Origin: CAVYPR01 sp963770505
Lineage (GTDB): Bacteria > Actinomycetota > Acidimicrobiia > Acidimicrobiales > RAAP-2
Assembly (NCBI GenBank): GCA_963770505.1
Contig: CAVYPR010000006.1
Span: forward strand, 558,001-622,000
Length of the DNA: 64,000 nt
Direction: 5' to 3'
Shown here: piece after piece, positions 1 to 8,595 of the stretch
Numbering within the stretch: the stretch's first letter is position 1
How the letters are laid out: each line of letters starts with the position of its first letter
Notes under the pieces: model-generated
Seen by the model: only the letters and a program-made list of their open reading frames with translations
Databases searched by the model: none
What the model was told of the DNA's origin: nothing
Made by a program: the position numbers and the translations under genes

Positions 1-963
1 GGGGCCGAGAGCTGCACCCACGGGGTGAAGGGCTGCACGCTGTGCACCAGGGCCTGCCCGCGTTTTCGCACCTGGGAGCCCGAGATCGACCAGCACCTCT
101 TCGGCCGCGAGCGGACCGAGGACGAGGTGTCGGGCGTCGCCGTCGACGTCGTGCTGGCCCGGGCCACCGACCCCGAGGTGCGCGCCGTCGGCCAGGACGG
201 AGGGTTCGTCTCGGCCCTGCTCGTCTTCGCCCTCGAGCACGACCTGATCGACGCCGCCCTGGTCTCGGCCCTCGAGGGCGACGGCAGCACCTGGAAGGCG
301 GTGCCCGCCGTGGCCCGCACCCGGGCCGAGCTCCTGGCCACCGCCGGCTCGCGCTACACGTACTCGGCCAACCCCATGGCCTACGGCGAGGCCATCGAAG
401 GCGGCGCCGAGCGGATCGCCCTGGTGGGCATGGGCTGCCAGGCCTCGGCCCCGCCGGTGATGGCCGCCCGCAAGGCCGGCAAGGTGGCCCGGCGCTTCGC
501 CCTGTCCATCGGCCTCATGTGCTCGAAGACCTTCGACGACGCCATCTTCCCCGAGCTGTTCGAGGCCCGCTACGGCCTGAAGCGCCAGGAGATCGTGAAG
601 ATGAACATCAAGGGCGTCTTCCAGGTCTGGATGCGCGACGGCGCCTACCACGAGGTCCCGCTCAAGGAGGCGCACGCCTTCACCCGGGAGGGGTGCACGG
701 CGTGCCCGGACTTCGCGGCCGAGCACGCCGACATCTCGACCGGCGGCATCGGGGCCTTCAACGACTGGACGCTCACCCTGGTCCGCACCGAGCGAGGCCG
801 TGAGCTCTTCCACGCCATGGTGGCCGCCGACGCCGTCGAGGTGCGCCCCTCCGACGACGACCCGGGGGCCATCGCCCTCCTGCGCCGTCTCAGCAAGGTG
901 AGCCGCAAGCGTTGGCCGGCCACCGCCGTCCCCATGCCGGGGCGCCTCCCGCCCGCCGGCTGA
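1..963 (+). CDS. Coenzyme F420 hydrogenase/dehydrogenase beta-subunit family protein (5' partial)
   Basis: The frame is open from base 1, so the true start lies outside the window; the GTG at 25 is internal. The first residues carry a ferredoxin-like cluster motif (C-T-L-C-T-R-A-C-P, with another Cys before it). The C-terminal part has the FrhB/FpoF signature: CTACPDF, then ADISTGGIGA, then an RT-x-x-G element. Members of this family usually combine Fe-S clusters with flavin and pass electrons between F420 or a flavin and a partner enzyme. The partner is not visible because the upstream region is cut off. The family call is firm; the exact reaction is unknown. Confidence 0.85.
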   Translation, partial: GAESCTHGVKGCTLCTRACPRFRTWEPEIDQHLFGRERTEDEVSGVAVDVVLARATDPEVRAVGQDGGFVSALLVFALEHDLIDAALVSALEGDGSTWKAVPAVARTRAELLATAGSRYTYSANPMAYGEAIEGGAERIALVGMGCQASAPPVMAARKAGKVARRFALSIGLMCSKTFDDAIFPELFEARYGLKRQEIVKMNIKGVFQVWMRDGAYHEVPLKEAHAFTREGCTACPDFAAEHADISTGGIGAFNDWTLTLVRTERGRELFHAMVAADAVEVRPSDDDPGAIALLRRLSKVSRKRWPATAVPMPGRLPPAG

Positions 964-991
964 ACCTGGGGCCCGGCGGCCCGGCGGCGGC

Positions 992-1669
992 TCAGGCGCC
1001 GAGCTGGCGGACCCGCGCGAAGACGGCGTCGAGCATCTCCTCGGTGAGACGGCCGGTGAAGGTGTTCTGCTGGCTCGGGTGGTAGGAGCAGAGCAGGGTG
1101 CGGCCGCCGGGCAGGGGGTGCTCGGCCAGGTGTCCGAAGCGGGGCCGGGGCGACAGGGCGAACACCGAGGCCAGCGTGGCGGTGGCCAGCGCCCCCAGGG
1201 CCACCACCACCGGGGCCGTATCGAGCAGGGCGAGCTCCTTTTCGAGGTAGCCCAGGCAGTTGGCCCGCTCCTGGGGGGAGGGCCGGTTGTCCGGCGGGGC
1301 GCAGCGCACCGCCGCCGTCACCCAGGCGCCGTCGAGCTCGAGGCCGTCGTCGGCCGAGACGCTGGTCGGCTGGTTGGCGTAGCCGGCCCGCCACAGGGCA
1401 CGGTACAGCCAGTCCCCCGACCGGTCGCCGGTGAAGATGCGGCCGGTGCGGTTGGCCCCGTGGGCGGCCGGGGCCAGCCCCACGACGACGAGGCGGGCCG
1501 AGGGGTCGCCGAAGCCCGGGACGGGCCGCCCCCAGTACGTCTCGCCACAGAAGGCGGGGCGCGGGTGCGCCGCCACCGCCTCGCGCCAGGCCACCAGCCG
1601 CTCGCAGCGCCGGCAGGCGGTGATCTCGACCTCGAGCCGCAGAAGGGCTCGCTCGAGGTCGGGGGCCAC
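992..1669 (-). CDS. Uracil-DNA glycosylase, family 5 (UdgB-like)
   Basis: A base-excision repair enzyme that removes uracil, and in family 5 also some other damaged bases, from DNA. The family-5 active-site loop GLAPAAHGANRTGR and the second motif HPSQQNTFTG are visible. CRRC near the N-terminus and two later cysteines (ANC and LLC) fit the 4Fe-4S ligands of this family. I chose the GTG at 1669 because the open frame further upstream would overlap the divergent phosphatase gene at 1695. That start lies 7 nt after a TAGGCT element, so the message may be leaderless. The length of about 225 residues is normal. Confidence 0.88.
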   Translation of the reverse strand: MAPDLERALLRLEVEITACRRCERLVAWREAVAAHPRPAFCGETYWGRPVPGFGDPSARLVVVGLAPAAHGANRTGRIFTGDRSGDWLYRALWRAGYANQPTSVSADDGLELDGAWVTAAVRCAPPDNRPSPQERANCLGYLEKELALLDTAPVVVALGALATATLASVFALSPRPRFGHLAEHPLPGGRTLLCSYHPSQQNTFTGRLTEEMLDAVFARVRQLGA

Positions 1670-1676
1670 GGGCCAC

Positions 1677-1686
1677 AGCCTACGAT
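1677..1686. promoter_or_regulatory. Overlapping divergent -10 elements (UDG / phosphatase trio)
   Basis: The ten bases AGCCTACGAT hold TACGAT on the plus strand (1681-1686), 8 nt before the GTG at 1695. They also hold TAGGCT on the minus strand (1682-1677), 7 nt before the GTG at 1669. The two hexamers share the self-complementary TA. The whole intergenic gap is 25 bp, so both messages would be leaderless. This is inferred from spacing alone; no clear -35 element is seen. Confidence 0.45.
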
Positions 1687-1694
1687 TGGGGTCC

Positions 1695-2375
1695 GTGCCC
1701 GCCCCCCGGACCCCCCGCGCCGCCGCCCGCGGCACCACGCGCCACGGGCCGCGCCCCACCGTCGTCCTGCTGGTCCGCCACGGGCGGACCCCCACCACCG
1801 GAGCCCTGCTCCCGGGCCGCTCGGCGGGCCTGCACCTCTCCGAGGAGGGCCGCGCCCAGGCCGAGCGGGTGGCCGGGCGGGTGGCCGCCCTGCCCCGGCG
1901 ACCGGTCGCCGTCTACGCCTCGCCCCTCGAGCGCACCCGGGAGACGGCGGCGCCCGTCGCCCGCGCCCTGGGACTTCGGGTGCGCGGCGAGCCCGGCCTC
2001 CTCGAGGCCGACGTGGGCGAGTGGACCGGCGGCCGCCTTCGCCGGCTGGCCCGCACCCGGGCCTGGTCGGCCGTGCAGCGCTGGCCCGCCGGGTTTCGCT
2101 TCCCCGGCGGCGAGTCCTTCGCCGAGATGTCCACCCGGGCCAACGAGGCGGTGCTGCGCCTGGTGGCCGCCCACCCGGGCGAGACCGTCGTGGCCGTCTC
2201 CCACGCCGACCCCATCAAGGCGGTCGTGGCCGCCGCGGCCGGCGTCCCGCTCGACCTCTTCCAGCGGCTGGTGGTCTCGCCGTGCTCGGTGTCGGCCCTC
2301 GTCTACGACGCCAGCGGGCCCCACGTGCTGTGCGTCAACTCCACGGCCTCGCTGGCCGAGCTGGCCCTCTCGTGA
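1695..2375 (+). CDS. Histidine phosphatase superfamily protein, MSMEG_4193 type
   Basis: The phosphoglycerate-mutase-like fold is shown by the RHGRT motif near the N-terminus (phosphorylated His), the acidic segment LLEADVGEWTG, and the second catalytic His in VSHADPIK. It is the first gene of a three-gene cluster whose members overlap by GTGA (with DUF3090 and the SCO1664-family gene), an arrangement conserved in actinobacteria. From memory, the mycobacterial cluster is followed by mshC for mycothiol synthesis, which is absent here. The GTG start sits 8 nt after a TACGAT element. The substrate is unknown. Confidence 0.85.
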   Translation: MPAPRTPRAAARGTTRHGPRPTVVLLVRHGRTPTTGALLPGRSAGLHLSEEGRAQAERVAGRVAALPRRPVAVYASPLERTRETAAPVARALGLRVRGEPGLLEADVGEWTGGRLRRLARTRAWSAVQRWPAGFRFPGGESFAEMSTRANEAVLRLVAAHPGETVVAVSHADPIKAVVAAAAGVPLDLFQRLVVSPCSVSALVYDASGPHVLCVNSTASLAELALS

Positions 2376-2908
2376 ACGAGGCCGTCGCCTTCGAGCAGCC
2401 GGACCGCTTCAGTGTGGCCGCGGTGGGGCCCGTCGGCTCGAGGCTGTTCCTCCTCCACGCCGCCCAGGGCCGGGCCGCCCTCACCGTCAAGGTCGAGAAG
2501 CAGCAGGTGGCGATCTTGGCCAGCTACCTGGCCCGCATCGTGCGCGAGCTGGGCCGCCCGGGCGAGCTCCCCGACGACCTCGAATTCGACACCGACGCCG
2601 AGCCCGAGTGGGCCGTGGGCACCATCGGGGTCTCCTACGACGACGACCTCGACCGCCTCGTGGTGGTGGTCGAAGAGTCCGTGCGCGACGAGGACGAGGA
2701 AGAGGAGGAGACAGAGGCCCTCGACGTGGACGACGACGGGATGGTGGCTCGCATCCTGGTCACCAGGGAACAGGCGGCGGCCTTCGCCATCCGGGCCACC
2801 CAGCTGGTCGAGGCCGGCCGGCCGCCGTGCCCCCTGTGCGGCCTGCCGCTCGACCCCTCGGGCCACGACTGCCCGCGCACCAACGGCCACCGACCGCCCG
2901 TCACGTGA
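2372..2908 (+). CDS. DUF3090 family protein
   Basis: A conserved actinobacterial protein of unknown function (about 178 residues). It has a beta-rich N-terminal half, a strongly acidic stretch (a run of D/E around residues 105-118), and a C-terminal CPLCGLPLDPSGHDCPR segment that looks like a small metal-binding knuckle (Cys-x2-Cys ... His-x-Cys). Its GTG start overlaps the phosphatase stop as GTGA, and its own stop overlaps the next start in the same way, so the three genes should be co-translated. Recognition rests on the zinc-knuckle tail and the neighbours. Confidence 0.85.
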   Translation: MNEAVAFEQPDRFSVAAVGPVGSRLFLLHAAQGRAALTVKVEKQQVAILASYLARIVRELGRPGELPDDLEFDTDAEPEWAVGTIGVSYDDDLDRLVVVVEESVRDEDEEEEETEALDVDDDGMVARILVTREQAAAFAIRATQLVEAGRPPCPLCGLPLDPSGHDCPRTNGHRPPVT

Positions 2909-3678
2909 CCCGCCGGGCCGAGGGCGACCGTCCCGGCGACCGGGACCCCGATCCCGACGAGCCCGATCTTGACGGGCCGGGGGCGGCGGCCGTTCTCTTG
3001 GAGGGGGAGATGACGGTGCACGGGCGCATCGCCGGCAGCTCGAACGCCACCCTGCTCGTCACCTGTGAGGCCGCCGGCACCGAGCTGCTGGCCGTCTACA
3101 AGCCCGCCCGGGGCGAGCGGCCGCTGTGGGACTTCCCCTCGGGCCTCCACCGGCGCGAGGTCGCCGCCTACGAGCTGTCGGCCGCCCTCGGCTGGGGCGT
3201 CGTCCCGCGCACCGTGGCCCGCCCCGACGGCCCCTTCGGCCCCGGATCGGTCCAGCGCTTCGTCCCCGAGGACGGCGAGGCCCACTACTTCACCCTGCGC
3301 GAGGACCCGCGCTGGCACCTCTCCCTGGTCACCATCGCCGCCTTCGACGTGCTGGCCAACAACGCCGACCGCAAGAGCGGCCACGTGCTCTTGGCCGAGG
3401 AGCGGCTCTGGGCCATCGACAACGGCCTGTCCTTCCACACCGAGGAGAAGCTGCGCACCGTCATCTGGGACTTCTGCGGCGAGCCCCTGCCCACCCGGCT
3501 CCTCGCCGACGTCGAGCGCCTGGTGGCCGGGGGCCTGCCCGACGCTCTGTGCGACCTCCTCGACCCCGACGAGGCCGAGGCCCTCGGCCGGCGGGCGGCC
3601 GGCCTCCTCTCGGCGGGCAGCCTGCCGGTGCCCGACGAGGACCGCGAGTGGCCCCCCTACCCCTGGCCGCTGGTGTGA
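2905..3678 (+). CDS. SCO1664 family protein (PI3/4-kinase-like fold)
   Basis: The third gene of the trio, starting at the GTG that overlaps the DUF3090 stop. The segment AVYKPARGERPLWDFP resembles a nucleotide-binding lysine region. NNADRKSGHVLL followed by WAIDNGLSFH matches the catalytic N...D and metal-binding D motifs of the HipA/phosphoinositide-kinase-like fold. The protein could therefore be an atypical kinase, but no substrate is established. The first 30 or so residues are acidic and probably disordered, so translation might begin further in at the ATG near 3010. Confidence 0.83.
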   Translation: MTRRAEGDRPGDRDPDPDEPDLDGPGAAAVLLEGEMTVHGRIAGSSNATLLVTCEAAGTELLAVYKPARGERPLWDFPSGLHRREVAAYELSAALGWGVVPRTVARPDGPFGPGSVQRFVPEDGEAHYFTLREDPRWHLSLVTIAAFDVLANNADRKSGHVLLAEERLWAIDNGLSFHTEEKLRTVIWDFCGEPLPTRLLADVERLVAGGLPDALCDLLDPDEAEALGRRAAGLLSAGSLPVPDEDREWPPYPWPLV

Positions 3679-3791
3679 CCGCCCCGGTGCCACAATGGCA
3701 CCGCATCCCGACCCTCTCCCGAGCACCGACGCAGTGACCCCTTCCTCGCACTACCCGCTCCGGCCTTGCGCCCCGAACCGGGACCGGCCGC

Positions 3792-5648
3792 GTGCCTGAG
3801 CCGGTAGAGGGGACCAGCCCCTACGTCCCGGGCCTCGACGGCCTCCGGGCGGTCGCCGTGCTGGCGGTGATCGTCTTCCATCTCAACTTCTCCTGGGCCG
3901 GCGGCGGCCTGCTCGGGGTGGGGGTCTTCTTCGTCATCTCGGGCTACCTGATCACCGACCTGCTGGCCTCGGAGTTCCAGCGGCGGGGCGGGATCGCGCT
4001 GGGCATGTTCTGGATCCGGCGCGCCCGGCGGCTCTTCCCGGCCCTGTTCGTCATGCTCTTCGTGACGTTCGGCTGGGTGACCCTCTTCGACCGGGCCCAG
4101 CTGCCGGCGATGCGCAGCGACCTGCTGCCCGCGCTCTTCTACTACTCGAACTGGTGGTTCGTCTTCCAGCACATCTCGTACTTCGCCAAGTTCGGTCCGC
4201 CGACCCCGGTCGGCCACCTGTGGTCGCTGGCGATCGAGGAGCAGTTCTACCTGATCTGGCCGTTCGTGATGCTGGCCATGCTGCGCTGGCTGCACAGCCG
4301 CCGGGCGATGATCGCCGTCATCCTGGCCGCCGCCCTGGCCTCGAGCGTCGAGATGGCGATCCTCTTCTCCCCCTACTCGGACCCGACCCGCATCTACGAC
4401 GGCACCGACACCCGGGCCTTCGCCCTCCTCATCGGCGCCGCGCTGGCCCTCGCCCTCCCCCGGGCCCGGACGTACCCCCCGGTCACGGTCGGGGCCCGGC
4501 GGCTGCTCGACGCCGCCGGCGCCGTGGCCCTCGGTGGCATCTTCATCATGTTCTGGCGCACCGGCGAGTACGACGCCTTCCTCTACCGCGGCGGGATGGT
4601 CCTGCTCTCGCTGCTCACCGCCGTGGTCATCGCGGTCATCGTCCACCCCGGGGCCCGCTTCGGCCGCCTGCTGGCCGTCGAGCCCCTGCGCTGGATCGGC
4701 GAGCGCTCCTACGGCATCTACCTGTGGCACTACCCGGTCATCGTCCTCACCACGCCGGCCAACGCGGCCCCCAACGTGGTGCGGGCCCTCCTGCAGATCG
4801 CCGCCAGCATCGGCCTGGCCGCGCTCAGCTGGCGCTACGTCGAGCAGCCCGTCCGCCACGGCGCGCTGCCCCGGCAGTGGCGCAGGCTGCGGGCCCACCA
4901 CTGGACGTGGCCGCCCCGGCTGCGCCCGGCCGAGTGGGCGGTGGCCGGCGGGGTGACCGTCAACACCGCGGTGTGCCTGGTCGGGCTGTGCGGCCTGGTG
5001 TCGGTGCCGGCCCTGGCCGCCGCGGCCCACCACCGCACAGTCCTCCCCCCGGCCCACCACCACGAGGCGGCGGCCACCTCCACCACCGCCGTGCCGGGCG
5101 GCCCGACCACGACCACGGCCCCGCCGCCCCCTGGCCAGGGGGTGACGGCCATCGGCGACTCGGTCCTGGTGGACGCGGCCACAGACCTCCAGCACCTGCT
5201 GCCGGGCATCGTCATCGACGCCAAGGTCGGCCAGCAGCTCTACCAGGTGCAGGCCACAGTGCCCTCGCTCAAGGCCAACGGCGACATCGGGACACGGGTG
5301 GTGATCGAGCTCGGCACCAACGGGCCCTACTCGGCGGCCCAGCTGACCGGCCTGCTCAACTCCCTCGGGCCACTGAAGGAGGTCGTGCTCATCAACACCC
5401 GGGTGCCGCGCCCCTGGCAGACACAGGTCAACACCACCATCGCCACAGTGGCCAAGACCTACCCCCATGCCACCCTGCTCAACTGGTACGCGGCGAGCGG
5501 CGCCAACCCGCAGGACTTCTACACAGACGGCATCCACCTGAACCCCGGGGGGTCCCAGTACTTCGCCACGCTCATCGCCAACGCGCTGGCCGCCGGCCGG
5601 CCCCGGCCCCCCGCCGGCCCCCACGACCGGGTGGGGTCGCGCCCCTGA
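3792..5648 (+). CDS. Acyltransferase 3 family membrane protein with C-terminal SGNH domain
   Basis: An OafA-like protein of about 618 residues that would acylate a surface polysaccharide. The N-terminal part opens with YVPGLDGLRAVAVLAVIVFH and has about ten hydrophobic segments. A Thr/Pro-rich linker (about residues 415-448) precedes the SGNH-hydrolase-like domain, which shows GDSV (block I Ser) and DGIHLNPGG (catalytic Asp-His). This is the standard two-domain layout, with the SGNH part expected outside the membrane. The start is GTG. The minus-strand etfA gene converges on it with only 3 nt between the stops. Confidence 0.9.
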   Translation: MPEPVEGTSPYVPGLDGLRAVAVLAVIVFHLNFSWAGGGLLGVGVFFVISGYLITDLLASEFQRRGGIALGMFWIRRARRLFPALFVMLFVTFGWVTLFDRAQLPAMRSDLLPALFYYSNWWFVFQHISYFAKFGPPTPVGHLWSLAIEEQFYLIWPFVMLAMLRWLHSRRAMIAVILAAALASSVEMAILFSPYSDPTRIYDGTDTRAFALLIGAALALALPRARTYPPVTVGARRLLDAAGAVALGGIFIMFWRTGEYDAFLYRGGMVLLSLLTAVVIAVIVHPGARFGRLLAVEPLRWIGERSYGIYLWHYPVIVLTTPANAAPNVVRALLQIAASIGLAALSWRYVEQPVRHGALPRQWRRLRAHHWTWPPRLRPAEWAVAGGVTVNTAVCLVGLCGLVSVPALAAAAHHRTVLPPAHHHEAAATSTTAVPGGPTTTTAPPPPGQGVTAIGDSVLVDAATDLQHLLPGIVIDAKVGQQLYQVQATVPSLKANGDIGTRVVIELGTNGPYSAAQLTGLLNSLGPLKEVVLINTRVPRPWQTQVNTTIATVAKTYPHATLLNWYAASGANPQDFYTDGIHLNPGGSQYFATLIANALAAGRPRPPAGPHDRVGSRP

Positions 5649-5651
5649 GCC

Positions 5652-6620
5652 CTAGCCGCGCCCCTTCAGGGCCTCGATGAGGGCGGGCAGCACCTTGTGC
5701 ACGTCGCCCACGATCCCCAGATCGGCCACCGAGAAGATGGGGGCGTCCTGGTCCTTGTTGACGGCGACGATGTTCTTCGAGCCCTTCATGCCCACCAAGT
5801 GCTGGGTGGCCCCGGAGATCCCGCAGGCCAGGTAGACGGTGGGCTTCACCGTCTTGCCGGTCTGGCCGACCTGGTGGGAGTAGGGCACCCACCCGGCGTC
5901 GACGATGGCCCGGCTGGCCCCGGCCGCCCCGTGCAGCAGGACGGCCAGCTCCTCGATCAGGGCGTAGTTCTCGGCCGCGCCGAGCCCCCGGCCGCCCGAG
6001 ACCACCACCGGCGCCTCGTCCAGCTTGGGGCCGGACCGCTCCTCGGCGTGGCGGGCCACGATGCGCGCCGCGTTGGCGGCGCCGGCGTCGGGCGCCGGGG
6101 CGGCCACCACCTCGGCCGGGCCGCCGCCCGAGGGCTCGGCCGTGAAGGACTTGGCCCGGATCACGAAGATGCCGGGCCCGGGCCCGGTGAAGCGCGCCGT
6201 CACGATGTGCGAGCCGCCGAACACCGGGTGCTGGGTCGACAGGCCGTCGCCGGCCACCAGGCCGGTGACGTTGGTGAGCACCGGGCGGTCGAGCTTGGCC
6301 GACAGCCGCCCGGCCACGTCGCGGCCGTCGTAGGTGGCGGGGACGAGGAGGGCGTCGGGGCCCTCCCCCGACTCGACCAGGGCGGCGATCGCCGAGGCCA
6401 CCGGGACCCCGGGCAGGGCCCCGCCCAGGTCGCCGACGTCGTGGACCCGGGTGGCGCCGTACTGGCCGAGGGCGGCGGCCATGGACGCCGTCTCGGGCCC
6501 GAAGGCCACCGCCTCCACCACGGAGGCGACCGAGCGGGCCTCGGTCAGAAGCTCCAGGGTGATCGGCGTCGGACCGGACTCCCCGGCCTCGGCCAGCACC
6601 CACACCTTGTCGACGGCCAT
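5652..6620 (-). CDS. etfA: Electron transfer flavoprotein alpha subunit
   Basis: EtfA (322 residues) carries the FAD of the ETF heterodimer, which takes electrons from acyl-CoA dehydrogenases. The C-terminal FAD-binding part is clear: VVSGGRGLG, the segment VPYSHQVGQTGKTV, then ACGISGATQHLVGM and NKDQDAPIFSVADLGIVGD. The ATG start lies 1 nt after the etfB stop, so the two are one operon. An acyl-CoA dehydrogenase that could feed it lies near 35-36 kb. Confidence 0.95.
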   Translation of the reverse strand: MAVDKVWVLAEAGESGPTPITLELLTEARSVASVVEAVAFGPETASMAAALGQYGATRVHDVGDLGGALPGVPVASAIAALVESGEGPDALLVPATYDGRDVAGRLSAKLDRPVLTNVTGLVAGDGLSTQHPVFGGSHIVTARFTGPGPGIFVIRAKSFTAEPSGGGPAEVVAAPAPDAGAANAARIVARHAEERSGPKLDEAPVVVSGGRGLGAAENYALIEELAVLLHGAAGASRAIVDAGWVPYSHQVGQTGKTVKPTVYLACGISGATQHLVGMKGSKNIVAVNKDQDAPIFSVADLGIVGDVHKVLPALIEALKGRG

Positions 6621-6621
6621 C

Positions 6622-7401
6622 TCAGATCACCTTCAGCTGCTCAAGGAAGGAGACGATGCGCTGGGCGCCGTCCCCCTCGTCCACCACGATCTCGCCCGCG
6701 GCGCGGGCCTCGGCCACCGAGACGTCGGTGATCTCCTGGCGCGAGCCGGCCGCCCCGACCTCGGAGGGGTCGAGCCCGAGGTCGGCCACGGTCAGGTTGT
6801 CCACCGGCTTGGACTTGGCCGCCATGATCCCCTTGAAGGAGGGGTAGCGCGGCTCGACCACGCCGGCGGTGACCGTGACCACGACCGGCAGCGGGCTCTC
6901 GACCTCGTCGTAGCCGGACTCGGTCTGGCGCTCCACCTTCACCGTCGTGCCGTCGGTCTCGATGTGCTTGGCGAAGGTCACCGACGGGAGCCCCAGCAGC
7001 TCGGCCACCTGGACCGGCACGGTCCCGGTGTAGCCGTCGGTCGACTCGGTGGCCGCGATCACCAGGTCCGGCTCGGCCCGGCGGATGGCCGCGGCCAGGA
7101 CCTTGGCCGTGCCCAGGGCGTCGGAGCCGGCCAGGGCGTCGTCGCTCACCAGGATGGCCTTGGCCGCCCCCATGGCCAGGGCGGTGCGCAGGCCGGAGGT
7201 CTCCCCGCCGGGGGCCATCGACACCAGGGTGACCTCGCTCCCCTCGATGTTTCCGGCCAGCTGGAGGGCCATCTCCACGCCGTAGGCGTCGGAGTCGTCG
7301 AGGATGAGCTTCCCCGACCGGTCGAGGGTGTGGGTGGTCGGGTCGAGGGAGGTGGGGGCCGCGGGATCGGGGATTTGCTTGACGCAGACGACGACGTTCA
7401 T
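6622..7401 (-). CDS. etfB: Electron transfer flavoprotein beta subunit
   Basis: EtfB begins MNVVVCVKQIPDP, the standard N-terminus, so the ATG at 7401 is the start although the frame is open further. ALAMGAAKAILVSDD and ATESTDGYTGTVPVQVAELLGLP are the AMP-binding and recognition-loop regions. It is the first gene of the etfBA pair. The length of 259 residues is typical. Confidence 0.95.
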   Translation of the reverse strand: MNVVVCVKQIPDPAAPTSLDPTTHTLDRSGKLILDDSDAYGVEMALQLAGNIEGSEVTLVSMAPGGETSGLRTALAMGAAKAILVSDDALAGSDALGTAKVLAAAIRRAEPDLVIAATESTDGYTGTVPVQVAELLGLPSVTFAKHIETDGTTVKVERQTESGYDEVESPLPVVVTVTAGVVEPRYPSFKGIMAAKSKPVDNLTVADLGLDPSEVGAAGSRQEITDVSVAEARAAGEIVVDEGDGAQRIVSFLEQLKVI

Positions 7402-7417
7402 GGCCCTGCATTGTTGA

Positions 7418-8108
7418 CTACCCGGGGGGCGGACCGCCATTCGACCCCTCGGCGGCGACGACGAGCGCCTCGGCCGGCCGGTCGGTGATCACGGCGTCCA
7501 CCCCGAGGCCCACCATGGCCCGGAGGTCCCCGTCGGAGTTGACCGTCCAGACCCGCAGGGCCAGCCCGGCCCGCTGCGCCCGGCCCACCAGCTCGGCGTC
7601 GACCGAGGCCACGAAGGGGTGGATGCCGCCGAACCCCCGCTCGAGGGCCTCGTCGAGAAGCGCCGGGGCGTCGGTCCCCGGCCCGAGCAGCCAGGCCACG
7701 TGCAGCCCCGGCTCGGCCCGGCCCACCGCCTCGAGGCAGTCGGGGTCGAAGGAGGAGACCACCGCCCGCTCGGACCAGCCCCGCTCGGCCACCGCGGCCG
7801 CCGCGTCCAGGGCCAGGGCGTCGTCGCCATCGCTCTTGAGCTCCACGTTCACCACCATCCCCTCGCACGCGCTCGAGCGCGTCAGCCAGCAGCGGCACGT
7901 GGTCGGGGAGGTCCCGCACGCGGGCCAGGGCCACCGGCCCGACCCCGGGGATCGCCGCGTCGTGGTGGACCACCAGAGCGCCGTCGGCGCTGCGCCGGAC
8001 GTCGAGCTCCACCCCGTCGGCCCCCAGTCGACGCGCCTCGGCGAAGGCGGCCAGCGAGTTCTCGGCCCACGGCCCGCCGGCCCCGCGGTGGGCCAGGACG
8101 AGGGTCAC
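7418..8108 (-). pseudogene. Glycerophosphodiester phosphodiesterase, broken by one frameshift
   Basis: Two frames together make one GDPD-family enzyme, which would hydrolyse glycerophosphodiesters to an alcohol and glycerol 3-phosphate. The first frame (GTG at 8108) holds LAHRGAGGPWAENSLAAF and GVELDVRRSADGALVVHHD, the catalytic region. The second (from about 7858 to the stop at 7418) holds VVNVELKSD, VSSFDPDCLEAV, WTVNSDGD and GVDAVITDRPAE, the rest of the TIM barrel. The break falls at the CCCC run at 7859-7862, where removing one base restores a continuous protein. All family motifs are intact, so recent mutation or a sequence error is more likely than long decay. Confidence 0.8.
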
Positions 8109-8161
8109 CGCGCCCCCGACCGGCGGCCTCGGCGGCGCGCCGGGGCGCGCGCTCGACCCGC

Positions 8162-8189
8162 TTGCAATGAACGAACCGATCCGTATAAT
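8162..8189 (+). promoter_or_regulatory. Promoter of the whiB gene (TTGCAA-16-TATAAT)
   Basis: TTGCAA at 8162-8167 and a perfect TATAAT at 8184-8189 are separated by 16 bp. They lie upstream of whiB in an AT-richer patch that stands out from the surrounding GC-rich DNA. The leader to the ATG at 8278 is about 80 nt. This is the best sigma70-type promoter in the window. Confidence 0.7.
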
Positions 8190-8277
8190 GAGCGCGTCAC
8201 TCACCGTTTCCTGGTTGGTCACCGATTGCGGCCCGACCATGTGAAAAGGTTCACAACTCTGCAGGTGGAGGCCCGCA

Positions 8278-8568
8278 ATGGCGTTGATGTGGAACCGCAC
8301 GGTCGACTGGGACGCTGACGACTGGCGGAAGGTGGCGGCCTGCCGGGACACCGAGCCCGACCTCTTCTTCCCCGTGGGGACCACCGGTCCGGCCGTCGAG
8401 CAGATCGAGGCGGCCAAGCGGGTCTGCCGGGCGTGCGAGGCCCAGGACCCCTGTCTCGACTTCGCCCTGGCGACCAACCAGGAGTCCGGCGTGTGGGGCG
8501 GCACCTCGGAGGAGGAGCGCCGCAAGCTGCGCAAGTCCTGGCTGGCCGCGCGCCGACGCGCCAGCTGA
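8278..8568 (+). CDS. WhiB family transcriptional regulator (WhiB1-like)
   Basis: A 96-residue Fe-S regulator confined to Actinobacteria and actinophages. Four cysteines (AACRD, RVCRACEA with CxxC, DPCLD) ligate the cluster, followed by the SGVWGGTSEEERR turn and a basic C-terminal tail for DNA binding. The LFFPVGTTGPA element and the GVWGG-x-SEEERR form are closest to WhiB1. The GGTGGAGG sequence upstream serves as ribosome-binding site for the ATG at 8278. It sits alone between a broken gene and a convergent kinase gene. Confidence 0.95.
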   Translation: MALMWNRTVDWDADDWRKVAACRDTEPDLFFPVGTTGPAVEQIEAAKRVCRACEAQDPCLDFALATNQESGVWGGTSEEERRKLRKSWLAARRRAS

Positions 8569-8595
8569 CCCTCCTCCACCGGGCCCTCGGGCGCC

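Noticed and set aside
3657..5624. Long open frame on the minus strand opposite the acyltransferase
   Set aside because: Its product is a low-complexity Gly/Arg/Asp/His-rich protein with no domain, and the plus strand carries a clear membrane acyltransferase. Such antisense frames are common at this GC content.
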